DNA of 64,000 nucleotides from Antedon mediterranea (lineage: Eukaryota; Echinodermata; Crinoidea; Comatulida; Antedonidae): contig NC_092674.1 of the NCBI RefSeq assembly GCF_964355755.1, positions 11,349,001-11,413,000 of the forward strand. The letters run 5' to 3'. The translations under genes were made by a program, and so were the position numbers. This document shows, piece by piece, positions 31,437 through 44,200 of the stretch. Position 1 is the stretch's first letter, and each line of letters opens with the position of its first letter. The notes beneath the pieces were generated by a model. That model made no database searches and was not told the DNA's origin. It worked only from the letters and a program-made list of their open reading frames with translations.

Positions 31437-33300
31437 TATATTGATTGATTGAATCGGGCATCACTATAAGCAAAGCTTTAAAATGTGATGTCCTATGTAA
31501 CAATTAAAAATTGGAAAAAATAAATAAATAAATAAATTACAATAAAAACAATAACAATTAGAAAAGCAATAGAAAACATATTTTTAAACAAAATTTTTAG
31601 TCGCCATATACCGAGATCAAGGTATTTTTAAGGTTGTATTTAAAACTAAAAATTGATGGTTTGTTTGTGAAAGATGATGGAAGTAAGTACCAAGATCTGG
31701 GACCGCAATATAAGATGAAGTGACGTCTAAGATTTGAGGTGGTAAGCAGAAGTGTTGTGACTGTGAAGAGAGAAAATAGTGAAGCGATTTGAGAGCGTAA
31801 CAGAGACCAACGTAAACGGAACATAAAAAGGCAAATTTGAAACTTATTTAAATCGTAAATATTAAGAACATTATATTCCAGAAATAAGGGTTTAGTATTG
31901 GATTTAAAAGAAGTAGAAGCACAAATTCTTTTTTTAAGTCTAGACAGTTTGTCAATGTGAATTGTTTCATAACCTTACTTTTAAAATGTGTTTATAATAC
32001 CTATGTTTCTAGCAGCAATCACGATACTAATTCGATGTATATGGGCTTCCACGTAAATTTAAAATCGATAGTGGCACCCAAAAAATTGGTTTCGTTAATA
32101 TGCACAATTTCATTCTCATCGATAAAAATACGAAAGCCGTCAGAAGAGTTAGATTTAGGTAAAATATATATATATATATATATAATTAGTCTTAGAAACT
32201 TATTAACATTAAACCAATTGGAAACTTTAACAAGCTCGGAATTAAAAATTTGTAAGTGTGTTGCTTTATTGCTATGGGAAAAATAGATATTAGAATCATC
32301 GGCAAAGAGAACACAATTTAAAATGTTTGAAAAATTTGGTAAATCATTCAAATAAAGTAAGAAAAGTGGTCTGTGGAAGTTAAAATTCGTACTGTGAAAT
32401 AGGTAATTAGAATTCAGTTGAAGAGGAAGGTCTCTGATACCATAGGAATGTAGTTTTTGATAAGTATATCATGGTTAATGGTACCTCACTTAATTCTAAA
32501 AAGATACCTATTGTATATTATTTCGTTTGTAAAGAATAAGTTAACTTTTACGTTTATAAATAAAAGGTTTAAGGAGCTTAGAACAACATAATTAATAATG
32601 AAATGGGTCTATAATTGCTTTAAAAAAAACGGAGGGTCATCTTTTTTATGAATAGGAATTACTTTTGCTTTTTAATCAGGAAAGATACCATTAAGAAAAG
32701 AAATATTATGATATGACAGAGAAGTTTAGAAATCGAGTGGCCCACACCTTTTATAACTTTATTAGATAGATTGTCAAACCCACAGCTCTTCTTTCCTTTA
32801 AAAGGTTAGTTAGGTCAGTAATTTCAAATTCAAGAATGGGATTAAAAAAAAGAATTTTGAATTCGGGAAGAAAAAATGAAAAGTCAACATTTGTGCTGGG
32901 GCCAATGTTATTAAGCGTAGAACCAATGACGGTAAAGTAATCATTAAACTTATTGGATATAAGTAAAGGGTCTGTTAGTTTGGTAATGTGGGAGGATCTT
33001 TATTTTTTCTTTTTGCCTAGTAGTCAATATATTTTATTAATATTGTTTTTAAATAAATTAAAATGATTTTTGGAAATAGTTCTTTTTTAAAGTTGAAAGT
33101 AAGGCAGTTAACGTGTTTTTGTATAATTTTGTACGTTTGTCATTACAGTTTTGTAAGCAAGGTTAGGGTCATAGGTAATATTGTGCTTTACTCTCATTGC
33201 CTCGTCCTTCGGATGGGATGTAAAGCCGTTGGTGATCCTCTGTAGTAAACTATGTTCAATAGTTGTAATACTATTATTCTTGTTGCTTTTGTTTGCAAAC
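31437..33300 (-). mobile_element. Degenerate LINE in minus orientation
   Basis: From right to left the minus strand carries GSTLNNIGPST, KSCGFDNLSNKVIKGVGHS, VIPIHKKDD, LNDLPNFSNILNCVLFADDS (catalytic FADD), NVNKF, NFLGATI, and a C-terminal RHFILYCGPRSWYLLPSSF ending NLKNTLISVYGD. The 3' tail ends AATCAATCAATATA near 31,437. Many frameshifts, and an (AT)n expansion at 32,166-32,185, interrupt it. Its C-terminal part is related to the LINE remnants in the 4-kb array. Confidence 0.8.
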
Positions 33301-33599
33301 ACATGCTCCATAACTAAAATTGTAGATTGAGAAGTATCCTAGGCCTATATATATAAGCTTAGAGTTTGCGAATTGTTGATTGGTTTGTTGATATGGATGA
33401 AATTTTTCTATTGTCAACAATGACAATGCCAAAATAAATACCAATTTCGAAAATTGATAATTGAAACAAATATGTAATGGAGAGTAGTAGTTTTGGAATG
33501 CATCTAGGCTATGTAGTAACACATCTAGGCCGATGTAAATGTTGGAGGGTAGAGATATGGCTGTGGGTTAGCGGTGTATTTGGTGGTCACGAAGGGCGT

Positions 33600-33680
33600 T
33601 AGAGTGGCGTGGTGGTACGTATGAACCGATGTTGGAAATCATACTCAATCATGCTCAATGGTGGCTTACAAAAAGTGTAT
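33600..33680. repeat. Short repeat shared with 27.3 kb
   Basis: GGTACGTATGAACCGATGTT plus GGAAATCATAC, as at 27,311-27,361. Confidence 0.55.
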
Positions 33681-33756
33681 AATAAATTAGTAATTTAAGA
33701 TATTGTTCACTACCTTTTGAAGTAGTTGTGTCATTGTCTTTTTAGTCGCGTGGAAG

Positions 33757-34360
33757 TTCACTATGTCGGTCGGTCGGTCTGTCTGTCTGTCGGTCTGTCT
33801 GTCTGTCTGTCGGTCCGGTATCACTATGCGTTTTATCGCTTTCTGACCTTATCTTGATATCAGTTTAATCTAGCTAGGTCAATTTTTCACAGTATATTCC
33901 TTATGGCCAGGAATCAATGTGGTTATGTTTTCACGGTGCGCAATAAAAAATTACGCGGTCTACGCACGATTTAACGAAATCACATTTGTAATCATATCTT
34001 CACAACCATGAATCACAATTAAATAAAATTTGACCATGAGTGCGCATATTTTTGCGCGCGCACTGCGCGTTAAATGTTATTGCGCACTCTTTTTGCCCGA
34101 TTTCTGTTTTCTTGACTTACTTTTCAACTCGAAATTACGTTATACGAGCACGTAGAAAGTGACAGGCTACGCACGTGTAAATTAAAAAAATATAAATGTT
34201 TTTAAACATTTCAACATTTTTAAACATGTTCAGTAATTTCGGTCAGTATAGTTCACTATGTCGGTCGGTCTGTCGGTCTGTCGGTCTGTCTGTCGGTCTG
34301 TCTGTCGGTCTATCGGTCTGTATGTCGGTCCGGTATCACTATGCATTGTAGCACGCGACT
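33757..34360. repeat. TCGG/TCTG microsatellite-bounded repeat family
   Basis: TTCACTATGTCGGTCGG begins (TCGG/TCTG)n tracts at 33,757 and 34,250. Between them lie GGTGCGCAAT, TTACGCGGTCTACGCACG and CAACTCGAAATTACGTTATA. The same interior forms the left part of the 1.4-kb insertion in the array units (39,112-39,640), with long shared blocks. Both tracts end TCACTATGC, and the second is followed by TAGCACGCGACT. Confidence 0.8.
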
Positions 34361-34499
34361 TAATGGCTGTTGGCCTTGTTCTTGTTACATCCGATCATAT
34401 TCCTTAATATATGATATTAAAAATGTATACCGATTTTTCCAAATAATTTAAGAACTTTTCTGAAACGAGCTTTCTGTGATAAATATCTAATAGAAAATG

Positions 34500-34715
34500 A
34501 CGTCCGTTTATTCTATCGCGAGTGTAAGTACGCGCAAAGAACTTATAAGTTCTTTGGTACGCGTTATTGCTATGGTGGTCCTATAGATAACGCGCTCTTC
34601 TTTCTCATGTTCAGATAGTAGAAAGCAACACGTTGTTGCTGTTTGTTAGCCGGTTTTTTCAACAAAGCAAACGTGCGTAGGCAAAAATAAAACTCCTTAT
34701 AATTCTAGTTAACAC
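34500..34715. repeat. Dispersed repeat, partner at 28.6 kb
   Basis: Matches 28,622-28,830. It differs by an insertion with the perfect palindrome AAAGAACTTATAAGTTCTTT after GTAAGTACGCGC. Confidence 0.75.
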
Positions 34716-34939
34716 ATCGGGTATTTGGTTTTAGTTACTAGGTTCCAATCTCGAACCGTAGAACACAATGTTGTAAAAATAAGTTCCTTCATATTTTACA
34801 GCAGTCGGGCAGCAAAGTGGTTGACCTCGCGAATTATTACCAAATCAAAATTTGAATTGCCGCCATCTTGGAATCGCGATAAAGCAAGTAGTGCGGAATT
34901 ACAAAATGCAGCAAAAAAAATTTTCAATAACATTTAAAT

Positions 34940-37198
34940 AGCATATACATACAATTAAATTTATATTAATAAAATTCAACAAAGGAGTTTACGAAAGATA
35001 GGCTACTTAAGAAATACTGCCGAGATCGGTTCCCCCACACGGCGTAGGGTACCGCAGTGCTAAGGGGCCTAGGTAGGAAAAAATATGATTTTACCTATTA
35101 AACATGCTTGAACCAAGGCCATTTCAATATATATTATCCAGATTATATATCAAAACAAACTGATAAAAGGATTTGTTGATTTGCTTCTGATGAGAAAAGT
35201 GCCGGATTCATTTCGTTGACGGCGAATGAATACACGAATTTTCGCCATTTTCTAGCATTAGCCTTGAGTACCCAGACAGCTGATAACGATTATATTCGAT
35301 TGTCCAGACGTCTCTGCTACTGGTGCTCAATACTACAGTATGTACCATGGACCTATAGGTCCATGGTATTACTGTACATATAGTACTGTATGTTTAGTTT
35401 TTGCTTTCTTTATGGCAAAATAAATATTTAATTTTTATTATTGCTTATTTTCCTTTAACTTTATCCAAGAAGAAGTACATATTATTATATATATGCATAT
35501 TACAGTCAAGTTGCAACTGCCACGAATCCACTCCACTTTGGTTACTAACTAAATAATTAATACTAATAGTATAACACCATAACTAAAACAAATTAACAAG
35601 TTAATAAATTAACCACCATTAAATAATTTTATTTACACAAAAGTATTTTACATACATGTAATATCTTGTTTACATCGAAGTAAAATATGCCTATCAAACT
35701 ATCTTGCTCAGGCTAAAATATCAAGTTACATATGTCAATATTCGAGTTAAATCATCGCGATAATAAATTTAATTTTTTTTTTATTTTTAAAGACATCGGT
35801 TGCGTACATCAATTTACAAATATCAAAATAGCATTGTTTTTGCAGCACAAGATGAATCACAAGTCGGATAGTTTATTCTTAGAAACCTGAAAGAAAAAAA
35901 AACACCAATAATGAGCTATTCATAGTTAAATAATTTTAATGTCAACTTTAGTCATCCTAAATTTTGTCGCCATGATCACCTGTGTATATATATATATATC
36001 ATACTATGTACGACCATCCAAATTACCTCATCCTACCTACAGTCCTTCCTAGCCTAGGCTACATTATTGTCATTATATATTTACAAACCTCCAACAGCCA
36101 CAACGTATTTTCTTTTCTTTGGCAAAGCATTTCCCGTAATATAGTCCTAAATTAATTAAATAAATTGAAAGGTCTAGGCCTTTCTTTAAATATCCGACGA
36201 TATATATCTATAATTCAGTGGATATAAATTCAACATTTTAAACATAATATGGCTTCACATTGATTATAATAAGTCGGCGATATGCCACTAAAAACTAGCC
36301 TGCGGCCCTCTCTATCCCTACAAATAGCACTGGGTTTCCGTCTAATGGGCTAGGCCTAGGCCTAGATAATACAAGTTGGGTAAATTTTTTTACAACCAAA
36401 TAATCTACAATTATATTGCAATATTTACCAAACTAGCACCAAATCCAAAATAATAAAGCTACTAATAACCTATTTTGGTATATTAACTGGTTTAAAAACG
36501 GATTGCACATAGTGATTTTGAAGGATTGAAATTACTCAACCACACGGCCTGTACTAAACATACGAATCCAAGATGGAGTCTGCTTAGAATATATCCCCAG
36601 TTTTGAACGGATATTGAATCCGTCCCACAAGCTGAACCAAGCTTAAACTTTCAGAAAAGATAGATTAATAACCTAATAACCAACCACTAAGTTTTTATAA
36701 AGGTTCCGTGCTGATGAGAAAAGTGCCGGATTCCCTACGAAACCAAACAAATAAATCATGTAGCCTACCTCAACGCACACCTCCATCTGCACATATTTCT
36801 TCAATAAGGTCTGTCGTCATTTCCTGGGCTTTTTATACCAAAATTTTGTGGCAGGAATAATCTTCCATATTAGGAATAACAATTTCCAAATATAGAAAGA
36901 TATAATTTAACCCGGATGGTGGAAATTGCAGCAGATTTGTAAGGGTATTCCCATGCAAAATGCTTGCCGCGAAGTGAAAAGCGAACCGGAAGTCACTATA
37001 ACTAGTTAAAAAACAGCGTTTTAACGGTTAAATGAGCACTTTGCTGCTCGACTGACAGCATTGTGTTCCATGGGTACCAGTTTTGGAACCATAAAACACA
37101 AAATAAGTAACGTGCGCATGATCTGTCATTACCAAACAACCACGTTACCAATATATAATACAATTTGTCCTTCAGGTCAAAGGTTAAACATTATTGCA
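34940..37198. other. Mostly non-coding; palindrome and a short duplicated motif
   Basis: CTGATGAGAAAAGTGCCGGA occurs at 35,187 and again at 36,711, and a 26-bp perfect palindrome lies at 35,343-35,368. Splice-like pieces on the minus strand at 36.83, 36.15 and 35.88 kb are too short to support a gene. The rest shows nothing I can name. Confidence 0.4.
35343..35368. repeat. 26-bp perfect palindrome
   Basis: TACCATGGACCTA is followed directly by its reverse complement TAGGTCCATGGTA. It is flanked by further self-complementary TACTGTA motifs. Confidence 0.9.
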
Positions 37199-37507
37199 TT
37201 TATCCGATAATTATCTGATTTTAGTAAGACATTATCAATTAATTTTTCTTGAGTGGAAGTCCCCTATTCCATATGAACATTAACGGTTGATTCTCGGTGT
37301 AGTTATCGGTTGTATTTTGACTGCGGAAGCACGTACAGCCTCTCTGACGATGAACATATACAATTAATTACAATAATAAATGTATAGGTTATACAGTCTG
37401 GTGTTCTATCTGTCAATACAATCTTTCTCATAAATTATAATCTCAATGACAATTTGCTCGAGTTTTGCAACAACCCTGCTTGTTGAACACCAATCCACCA
37501 GCTTATC

Positions 37508-37612
37508 TTATTCATAGTAGGCATAGTTGTCTTCTCGTCTCAATGCAAATCCAGAATTTCTGAAACGGATGCTTAAACTTGGGTTAAATAGTTTACCATT
37601 AATTTTAATTTT
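37508..37612 (-). CDS. Candidate terminal exon in each array unit
   Basis: After a possible acceptor (CATTTTAAG) the minus strand reads KIKINGKLFNPSLSIRFRNS then GFALRREDNYAYYE and a stop at 37,508. The composition looks coding despite the AT-rich setting, and the frame is kept in the copies at 41.5, 45.5 and 49.5 kb. No other exon of such a gene was found in the unit and I know no relative, so it may be a gene fragment captured by the array or a chance frame. Confidence 0.25.
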   Translation of the reverse strand, partial: KIKINGKLFNPSLSIRFRNSGFALRREDNYAYYE

Positions 37613-39111
37613 CTTAAAATGTATTATAAAAGTATGACTATGTGCCTATTTCTATTTAAAAAAAGTAAGATGAACAGTTAATAACATAATGTTGATTTCA
37701 GATGTGTCAAAAATTCAACGCAAACCATGGATGCTATATTAAATTAGCAACTCGCCAAAAGATTGTCTAAACGAAAATTTAGGTTGCTAAATAAAGTAGT
37801 ATTACGTATAACCATAGGTATATAAGGAAGATATTCGGATCTTGTGCTTGACAGACTACAGATCTGAACACTCCTAAATAATAAAACACTTTATAATAAC
37901 TAAAACTAGTTATTTATCTAGTTTATGGGGTCTGTGCATTAGTAAACATTGAACAGATAAATCAGTGATTAAATCGTTTTAGTAAATACAATTTCATAAA
38001 CGGTTAGATTGTTATAGGGGCAATATATATATAACATTAACAATGTGATTGTAAACAAATTAATAAATGTCAAGTATGCCATACAATGATCAGGAATAAG
38101 TGGTGTAATAAACCCACTGATGGTTTGTCAAGTCTATTATCAGTATAAAAGTAAACACAAGAAAACATAAATCAAAAAATTATAGAAAATGTAGTCCGGT
38201 ATGGCAATTATGATTGTAAAATTTCAATTTTGACTGATAACCAACAACAAATAAAAAGGTCGCAATTTAGTATCTTCCTTAATTTTCATGTTTTAAAAAC
38301 AACGTCCAGACGTATTAGGAAAGCTGTACAACGATTCAAAAAGGTAATTTTTATCAATTATTTCCAATAACTACACAGGTTTATACATAATTTTTGCTTT
38401 CAAAATAAATTAAAAAACAAGAAAGCAAAAAGATTTTTTATTTTATTAATGCTGTAATTTTAAGAAGGAATTGTGACAAGAATGCTTTTGGAAATGGATT
38501 TTAAATTAATCAATCTATTCAAAAACTAAAGATCTTTTATGCATGTTTTACAAACAATACAACGAGAAACTATTGGAATATTATTATTATTTCTATCATA
38601 GAGTAATAATAGTAGCCATAGTCAACATTTAGTATATTGATTTTTGTATGTAATTTTTAAAAATAGGTATGCAGACATTTTATAAGACATTATTTTTTAA
38701 ATAAAAAATTTCAATTTTTAATTAGTTAGTGAAATACGAATGAAACAAAACTATCTCACAGAGGGTAATTATATAGTTCATCGAATTTATCATTGGAGAA
38801 TGACTATAATCATTTTTGAATTATTTATCTTTATGTTTCTTGTAAACTTTATTCAATCAAACAATCAATCAGTAAACAAACATTGTATGTTTGGAAAGGA
38901 GCCTAAATAAGTTATAACAACTTTACGCAGGCTCCCAAAAATAAACAAAGTAACAATAGTTGAGCAGAAAGAGACATGATAATACTATACTATTACTGTA
39001 ATAAAAATAAGGTAAAGGAGAAACGCATATTGGACAGACGAAATCTATTCAGACAGATGATATGAAAAGAAACATTTTCAAGGAATAAGAAACCAGAAAT
39101 TATTAAATTAG

Positions 39112-40538
39112 TTCACTATGTCGGTCGGTCGGTAAACACTAACTTTTATCTTTGTCTTGATATCACTTTCATCTAGCTAAGTCAATTTTTCACAGTATGT
39201 TCCTTATGGCCAGGAAAGGATGTGGTTATGTTTTCACGGTGCGCAATCAAAAATTACGCGGTCTACGCACGATTTAACGAAATCACGTTTGTAATCGCAA
39301 TTAAATAAAATTTCAGGGCATAAATCATCATATGGCAATACAATTACGTTCGTAGCGCATGTAACGCATGCGTACGCGCGCTTAAAAATTTCAAAATTTA
39401 TTTTCGATGAAATAAGAGTAGGCCTACGTTTCAGGCCATTTTAAGCGTTCAAAAAATTGCCATGAGTGCGCAGATTTTTGTACGCGCATTGCGCGGTAAA
39501 TGTTATTATGCACTCTTTTTGCCCGATTTCTGTTTACAACCTTTCTTTAATAATATCATCATATTTGATTCACTTTTCAACTCGAAATTACGTTATACAA
39601 GTGACAGGCTACGCACGTACGTGTGAGTTAACAAAATGGTGAAAATATGTTAAATTTTAAAATTAATATAGATCGTCAGAATGCACCTAACAGCTATTTT
39701 GCATTTCATTTTCTTAAAGTTTATCCTATGTATGATTCATTATGAAATTAAGAGAACAAAAGTTGATTAAGTCATCATTAAATTTAAAAAAAATAATTTC
39801 GGCAATCAAACAAATTATGAAATTTTCATAGGCCGAAATAACAAACATAACATTAACTTTCTTTCTTAAAATGTTCATATAGGCCTATTAAATTTAATAG
39901 TATATAGTTTATTTATTTATTTTTTCAATTTCTGCCATATACATAACAAAGAAGACAAAACAATTATAAAAGGAGGCACGGAAAGACCAAACAGGTGCTA
40001 AACACCTATGCTAGTTGGTCAACCCAGAACAGAGAAAAATAAATAAATTACCTTCTACAATAAAAGCATCGACAAGAAAGCGACCAACTACACACATTTT
40101 CAATATCAAAATTATTTAAAAAATAAATATTGAGATAATTAAGTAATTTGGTTTTAAAAGAACTAACAGTGCATCATTTTTTTAATATTTTTAAAGAGTT
40201 CATCATAGTAAAAAGTTATAATTCATTGCGGTATGTAATAATCTATGTACACCAAAGTGGTTACTGCATAGTAAATACACGGAGGAATCTTTCTACAACT
40301 TTTATCAGTTGTGGTACCGAGATCGAGTCTCACCTTGGGAAACGAAACGAAATAAGAAGCTTAGAGACATAACAGCTTCCTCAAAATGTGTGCTGTTTCC
40401 AGGATGGCCAACATCTGAGCTCTTAACTTTTCATGCCATTTTTTTTTTGCACTCTAAAGCTCACAATGTCGGTCGGTTGGTCGGTCGGTCGGTAAACACT
40501 ACCTTGAGCACGCGACTGCAGCCATCTACATGGTCTTG
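39112..40538. mobile_element. 1.4-kb insertion inside array unit (copy 1)
   Basis: It begins TTCACTATGTCGGTCGGTCG and ends, just before TTAATATTGTG, with a CACAATGTCGGTCGG tract followed by AAACACTACCTTGAGCACG. It is absent from copy 4, where about 57 other bases occupy the site. Both ends carry (TCGG)n and GTAAACACTA, so it is bounded by direct repeats. Its left third matches 33.76-34.2 kb. Confidence 0.8.
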
Positions 40539-41213
40539 TTAATATTGTGTTTGAAACCCAAAATAGATAGTCTGTTTGTGAGAGATGATGGAAGTAGGCC
40601 TCTAAATGGCGGTAAGATTTGGGAGGGTAATATTAAATGGATTGACGTTTAAGATTAGAAATGGTAGGTAAAATAGAAATGTAGGTTTTGGGAGGGAGAG
40701 AATTTATATTTCTATATAAGTAAATAATATCCATAATTTAACATTCTTGACGACCTCATGCATGTGCGAACATTTGAAAATAATTACTATCGAAATAAAA
40801 TGGAAGAAATATAAACAACTAACATTATATTTACTGTATCGACAGCCTGGTTCAAATACTGACCTTTTGAAAGTATAGACGATAATATACAACAATCTAT
40901 ACTGAATAAAAACAATATTTATTATTATGAGGATCTAAATTGCGATACATTGTCAGAAAATCTCCATTATTATACAAATAGATTATTAAGTTATTGATAT
41001 ATGTACACATTTCCATCTCGAAAGAAATATTTCTTACAAAAAACGCAGCTCAACTTTTTGACGTAACAGCTATAATTATTCTTTCTTCATTAAAAAAAAA
41101 TCGATATTCTATTAAATAATTTAAGAAATAATGATTTATTATTTAGTTTACAGTAAATATTCTTTGTAATCTGAAGTCTGAAATAATGCTCTATTTAATA
41201 TTTTTATTTATAT

Positions 41214-44200
41214 TTTATCCGATAATTATCTCATTTTAATAAGAAATGATCAGTGGAAATCCCCTATTCCACATGAACATTAACGGTTAATTATCGATGT
41301 AGTTATCGGTTATATTTTGACTGCGGAAACACGTACAGCCTCTCACGCGTATTGGCGATGAACATATAAAATTAATTACAATAAAAAATGTACAGGTTCA
41401 TGCAGTCTGGTGTTCTATCTGTCAATACAATCTTTCCCATAACAAATTATAATCTCAATGACAATTTGCTCGAGTTTTGCAACAACCCTGCTTGTTGAAC
41501 ACCAATCCACCAGCTTATCTTATTCATAGTAGGCATAGTTGTCTTCTCGTCTCAATGCAAATCCAGAATTTCTGAAACGGATGCTTAAACTTGGGTTAAA
41601 TAGTTTACCATTAATTTTAATTTTCTTAAAATGTATTATAAAAGTATGACTATGTGCCTATTTCTATTTAAAAAAAGTAAGATGAACAGTTAATAACATA
41701 ATGTTGATTTCAGATGTGTCAAAAATTCAACGCAAACCATGGATGCTATATTAAATTAGCAACTCGCCAAAAGATTGTCTAAACGAAAATTTAGGTTGCT
41801 AAATAAAGTAGTATTACGTATTAACCATAGGTATATAAGGAAGATATTCGGATCTTGTGCTTGACAGACTACAGATCTGAACACTCCTAAATAATAAAAC
41901 ACTTTATAATAACTAAAACTAGTTATTTATCTAGTTTATGGGGTCTGTGCATTAGTAAACATTGAACAGATAAATCAGTGATTAAATCGTTTTAGTAAAT
42001 ACAATTTCATAAACGGTTAGATTGTTATAGGGGCAATATATATATAACATTAACAATGTGATTGTAAACAAATTAATAAATGTCAAGTATGCCATACAAT
42101 GATCAGGAATAAGTGGTGTAATAAACCCACTGATGGTTTGTCAAGTCTATTATCAGTATAAAAGTAAACACAAGAAAACATAAATCAAAAAATTATAGAA
42201 AATGTAGTCCGGTATGGCAATTATGATTGTAAAATTTCAATTTTGACTGATAACCAACAACAAATAAAAAGGTCGCAATTTAGTATCTTCCTTAATTTTC
42301 ATGTTTTAAAAACAACGTCCAGACGTATTAGGAAAGCTGTACAACGATTCAAAAAGGTAATTTTTATCAATTATTTCCAATAACTACACAGGTTTATACA
42401 TAATTTTTGCTTTCAAAATAAATTAAAAAACAAGAAAGCAAAAAGATTTTTTATTTTATTAATGCTGTAATTTTAAGAAGGAATTGTGACAAGAATGCTT
42501 TTGGAAATGGATTTTAAATTAATCAATCTATTCAAAAACTAAAGATCTTTTATGCATGTTTTACAAACAATACAACGAGAAACTATTGGAATATTATTAT
42601 TATTTCTATCATAGAGTAATAATAGTAGCCATAGTCAACATTTAGTATATTGATTTTTGTATGTAATTTTTAAAAATAGGTATGCAGACATTTTATAAGA
42701 CATTATTTTTTAAATAAAAAATTTCAATTTTTAATTAGTTAGTGAAATACGAATGAAACAAAACTATCTCACAGAGGGTAATTATATAGTTCATCGAATT
42801 TATCATTGGAGAATGACTATAATCATTTTTGAATTATTTATCTTTATGTTTCTTGTAAACTTTATTCAATCAAACAATCAATCAGTAAACAAACATTGTA
42901 TGTTTGGAAAGGAGCCTAAATAAGTTATAACAACTTTACGCAGGCTCCCAAAAATAAACAAAGTAACAATAGTTGAGCAGAAAGAGACATGATAATACTA
43001 TACTATTACTGTAATAAAAATAAGGTAAAGGAGAAACGCATATTGGACAGACGAAATCTATTCAGACAGATGATATGAAAAGAAACATTTTCAAGGAATA
43101 AGAAACCAGAAATTATTAAATTAGTTCACTATGTCGGTCGGTCGGTAAACACTAACTTTTATCTTTGTCTTGATATCACTTTCATCTAGCTAAGTCAATT
43201 TTTCACAGTATGTTCCTTATGGCCAGGAAAGGATGTGGTTATGTTTTCACGGTGCGCAATCAAAAATTACGCGGTCTACGCACGATTTAACGAAATCACG
43301 TTTGTAATCGCAATTAAATAAAATTTCAGGGCATAAATCATCATATGGCAATACAATTACGTTCGTAGCGCATGTAACGCATGCGTACGCGCGCTTAAAA
43401 ATTTCAAAATTTATTTTCGATGAAATAAGAGTAGGCCTACGTTTCAGGCCATTTTAAGCGTTCAAAAAATTGCCATGAGTGCGCAGATTTTTGTACGCGC
43501 ATTGCGCGGTAAATGTTATTATGCACTCTTTTTGCCCGATTTCTGTTTACAACCTTTCTTTAATAATATCATCATATTTGATTCACTTTTCAACTCGAAA
43601 TTACGTTATACAAGTGACAGGCTACGCACGTACGTGTGAGTTAACAAAATGGTGAAAATATGTTAAATTTTAAAATTAATATAGATCGTCAGAATGCACC
43701 TAACAGCTATTTTGCATTTCATTTTCTTAAAGTTTATCCTATGTATGATTCATTATGAAATTAAGAGAACAAAAGTTGATTAAGTCATCATTAAATTTAA
43801 AAAAAATAATTTCGGCAATCAAACAAATTATGAAATTTTCATAGGCCGAAATAACAAACATAACATTAACTTTCTTTCTTAAAATGTTCATATAGGCCTA
43901 TTAAATTTAATAGTATATAGTTTATTTATTTATTTTTTCAATTTCTGCCATATACATAACAAAGAAGACAAAACAATTATAAAAGGAGGCACGGAAAGAC
44001 CAAACAGGTGCTAAACACCTATGCTAGTTGGTCAACCCAGAACAGAGAAAAATAAATAAATTACCTTCTACAATAAAAGCATCGACAAGAAAGCGACCAA
44101 CTACACACATTTTCAATATCAAAATTATTTAAAAAATAAATATTGAGATAATTAAGTAATTTGGTTTTAAAAGAACTAACAGTGCATCATTTTTTTAATA

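Larger units (their letters stand above)
37199..41213 (+). repeat. 4-kb tandem array, copy 1
   Basis: The first ~245 bp are diverged from the other copies; from about 37,440 on it is almost identical to copies 2 and 3 (for example one base fewer in TTACGTATAACC). The unit holds, left to right, a minus-strand exon-like frame (37,612-37,508), AT-rich sequence, a LINE 3'-UTR-like segment, the 1.4-kb TCGG-bounded insertion (39,112-40,538), a minus-strand LINE C-terminal remnant, and a plus-strand LINE endonuclease remnant (about 40,760-41,000). The 74- and 77-codon ORFs at 40.15-40.54 kb lie in the insertion and show no known domain. Confidence 0.95.

Noticed and set aside
32019-32351. Intact 110-aa gene
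   Set aside because: It is a LINE RT fragment containing FADD, with an (AT)n expansion read as IYIYIY.
35187-36733. CTGATGAG core at 35,187 and 36,711 as hammerhead ribozymes
   Set aside because: No helix II followed by GAAA and no NUH partner could be drawn; it is just a short duplicated motif.
35860-36840. Short spliced minus-strand gene (MTTDLIEEICADGGV.., then exons at 36.15 and 35.88 kb)
   Set aside because: Several frames are open across the tiny exons, one option has a TGA before the donor, and no relative is recognisable.
38205-38352. Plus-strand open frame ending RRIRKAVQRFKK before a GTAATT donor in each array unit
   Set aside because: The diverged copy at 55.5 kb has indels and stops through the same stretch, so there is no sign of coding constraint.
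40148-40542. 74-aa and 77-aa open frames repeated three times
   Set aside because: They recur only because the unit is duplicated; they have no recognisable domain and lie in the TCGG-bounded insertion.
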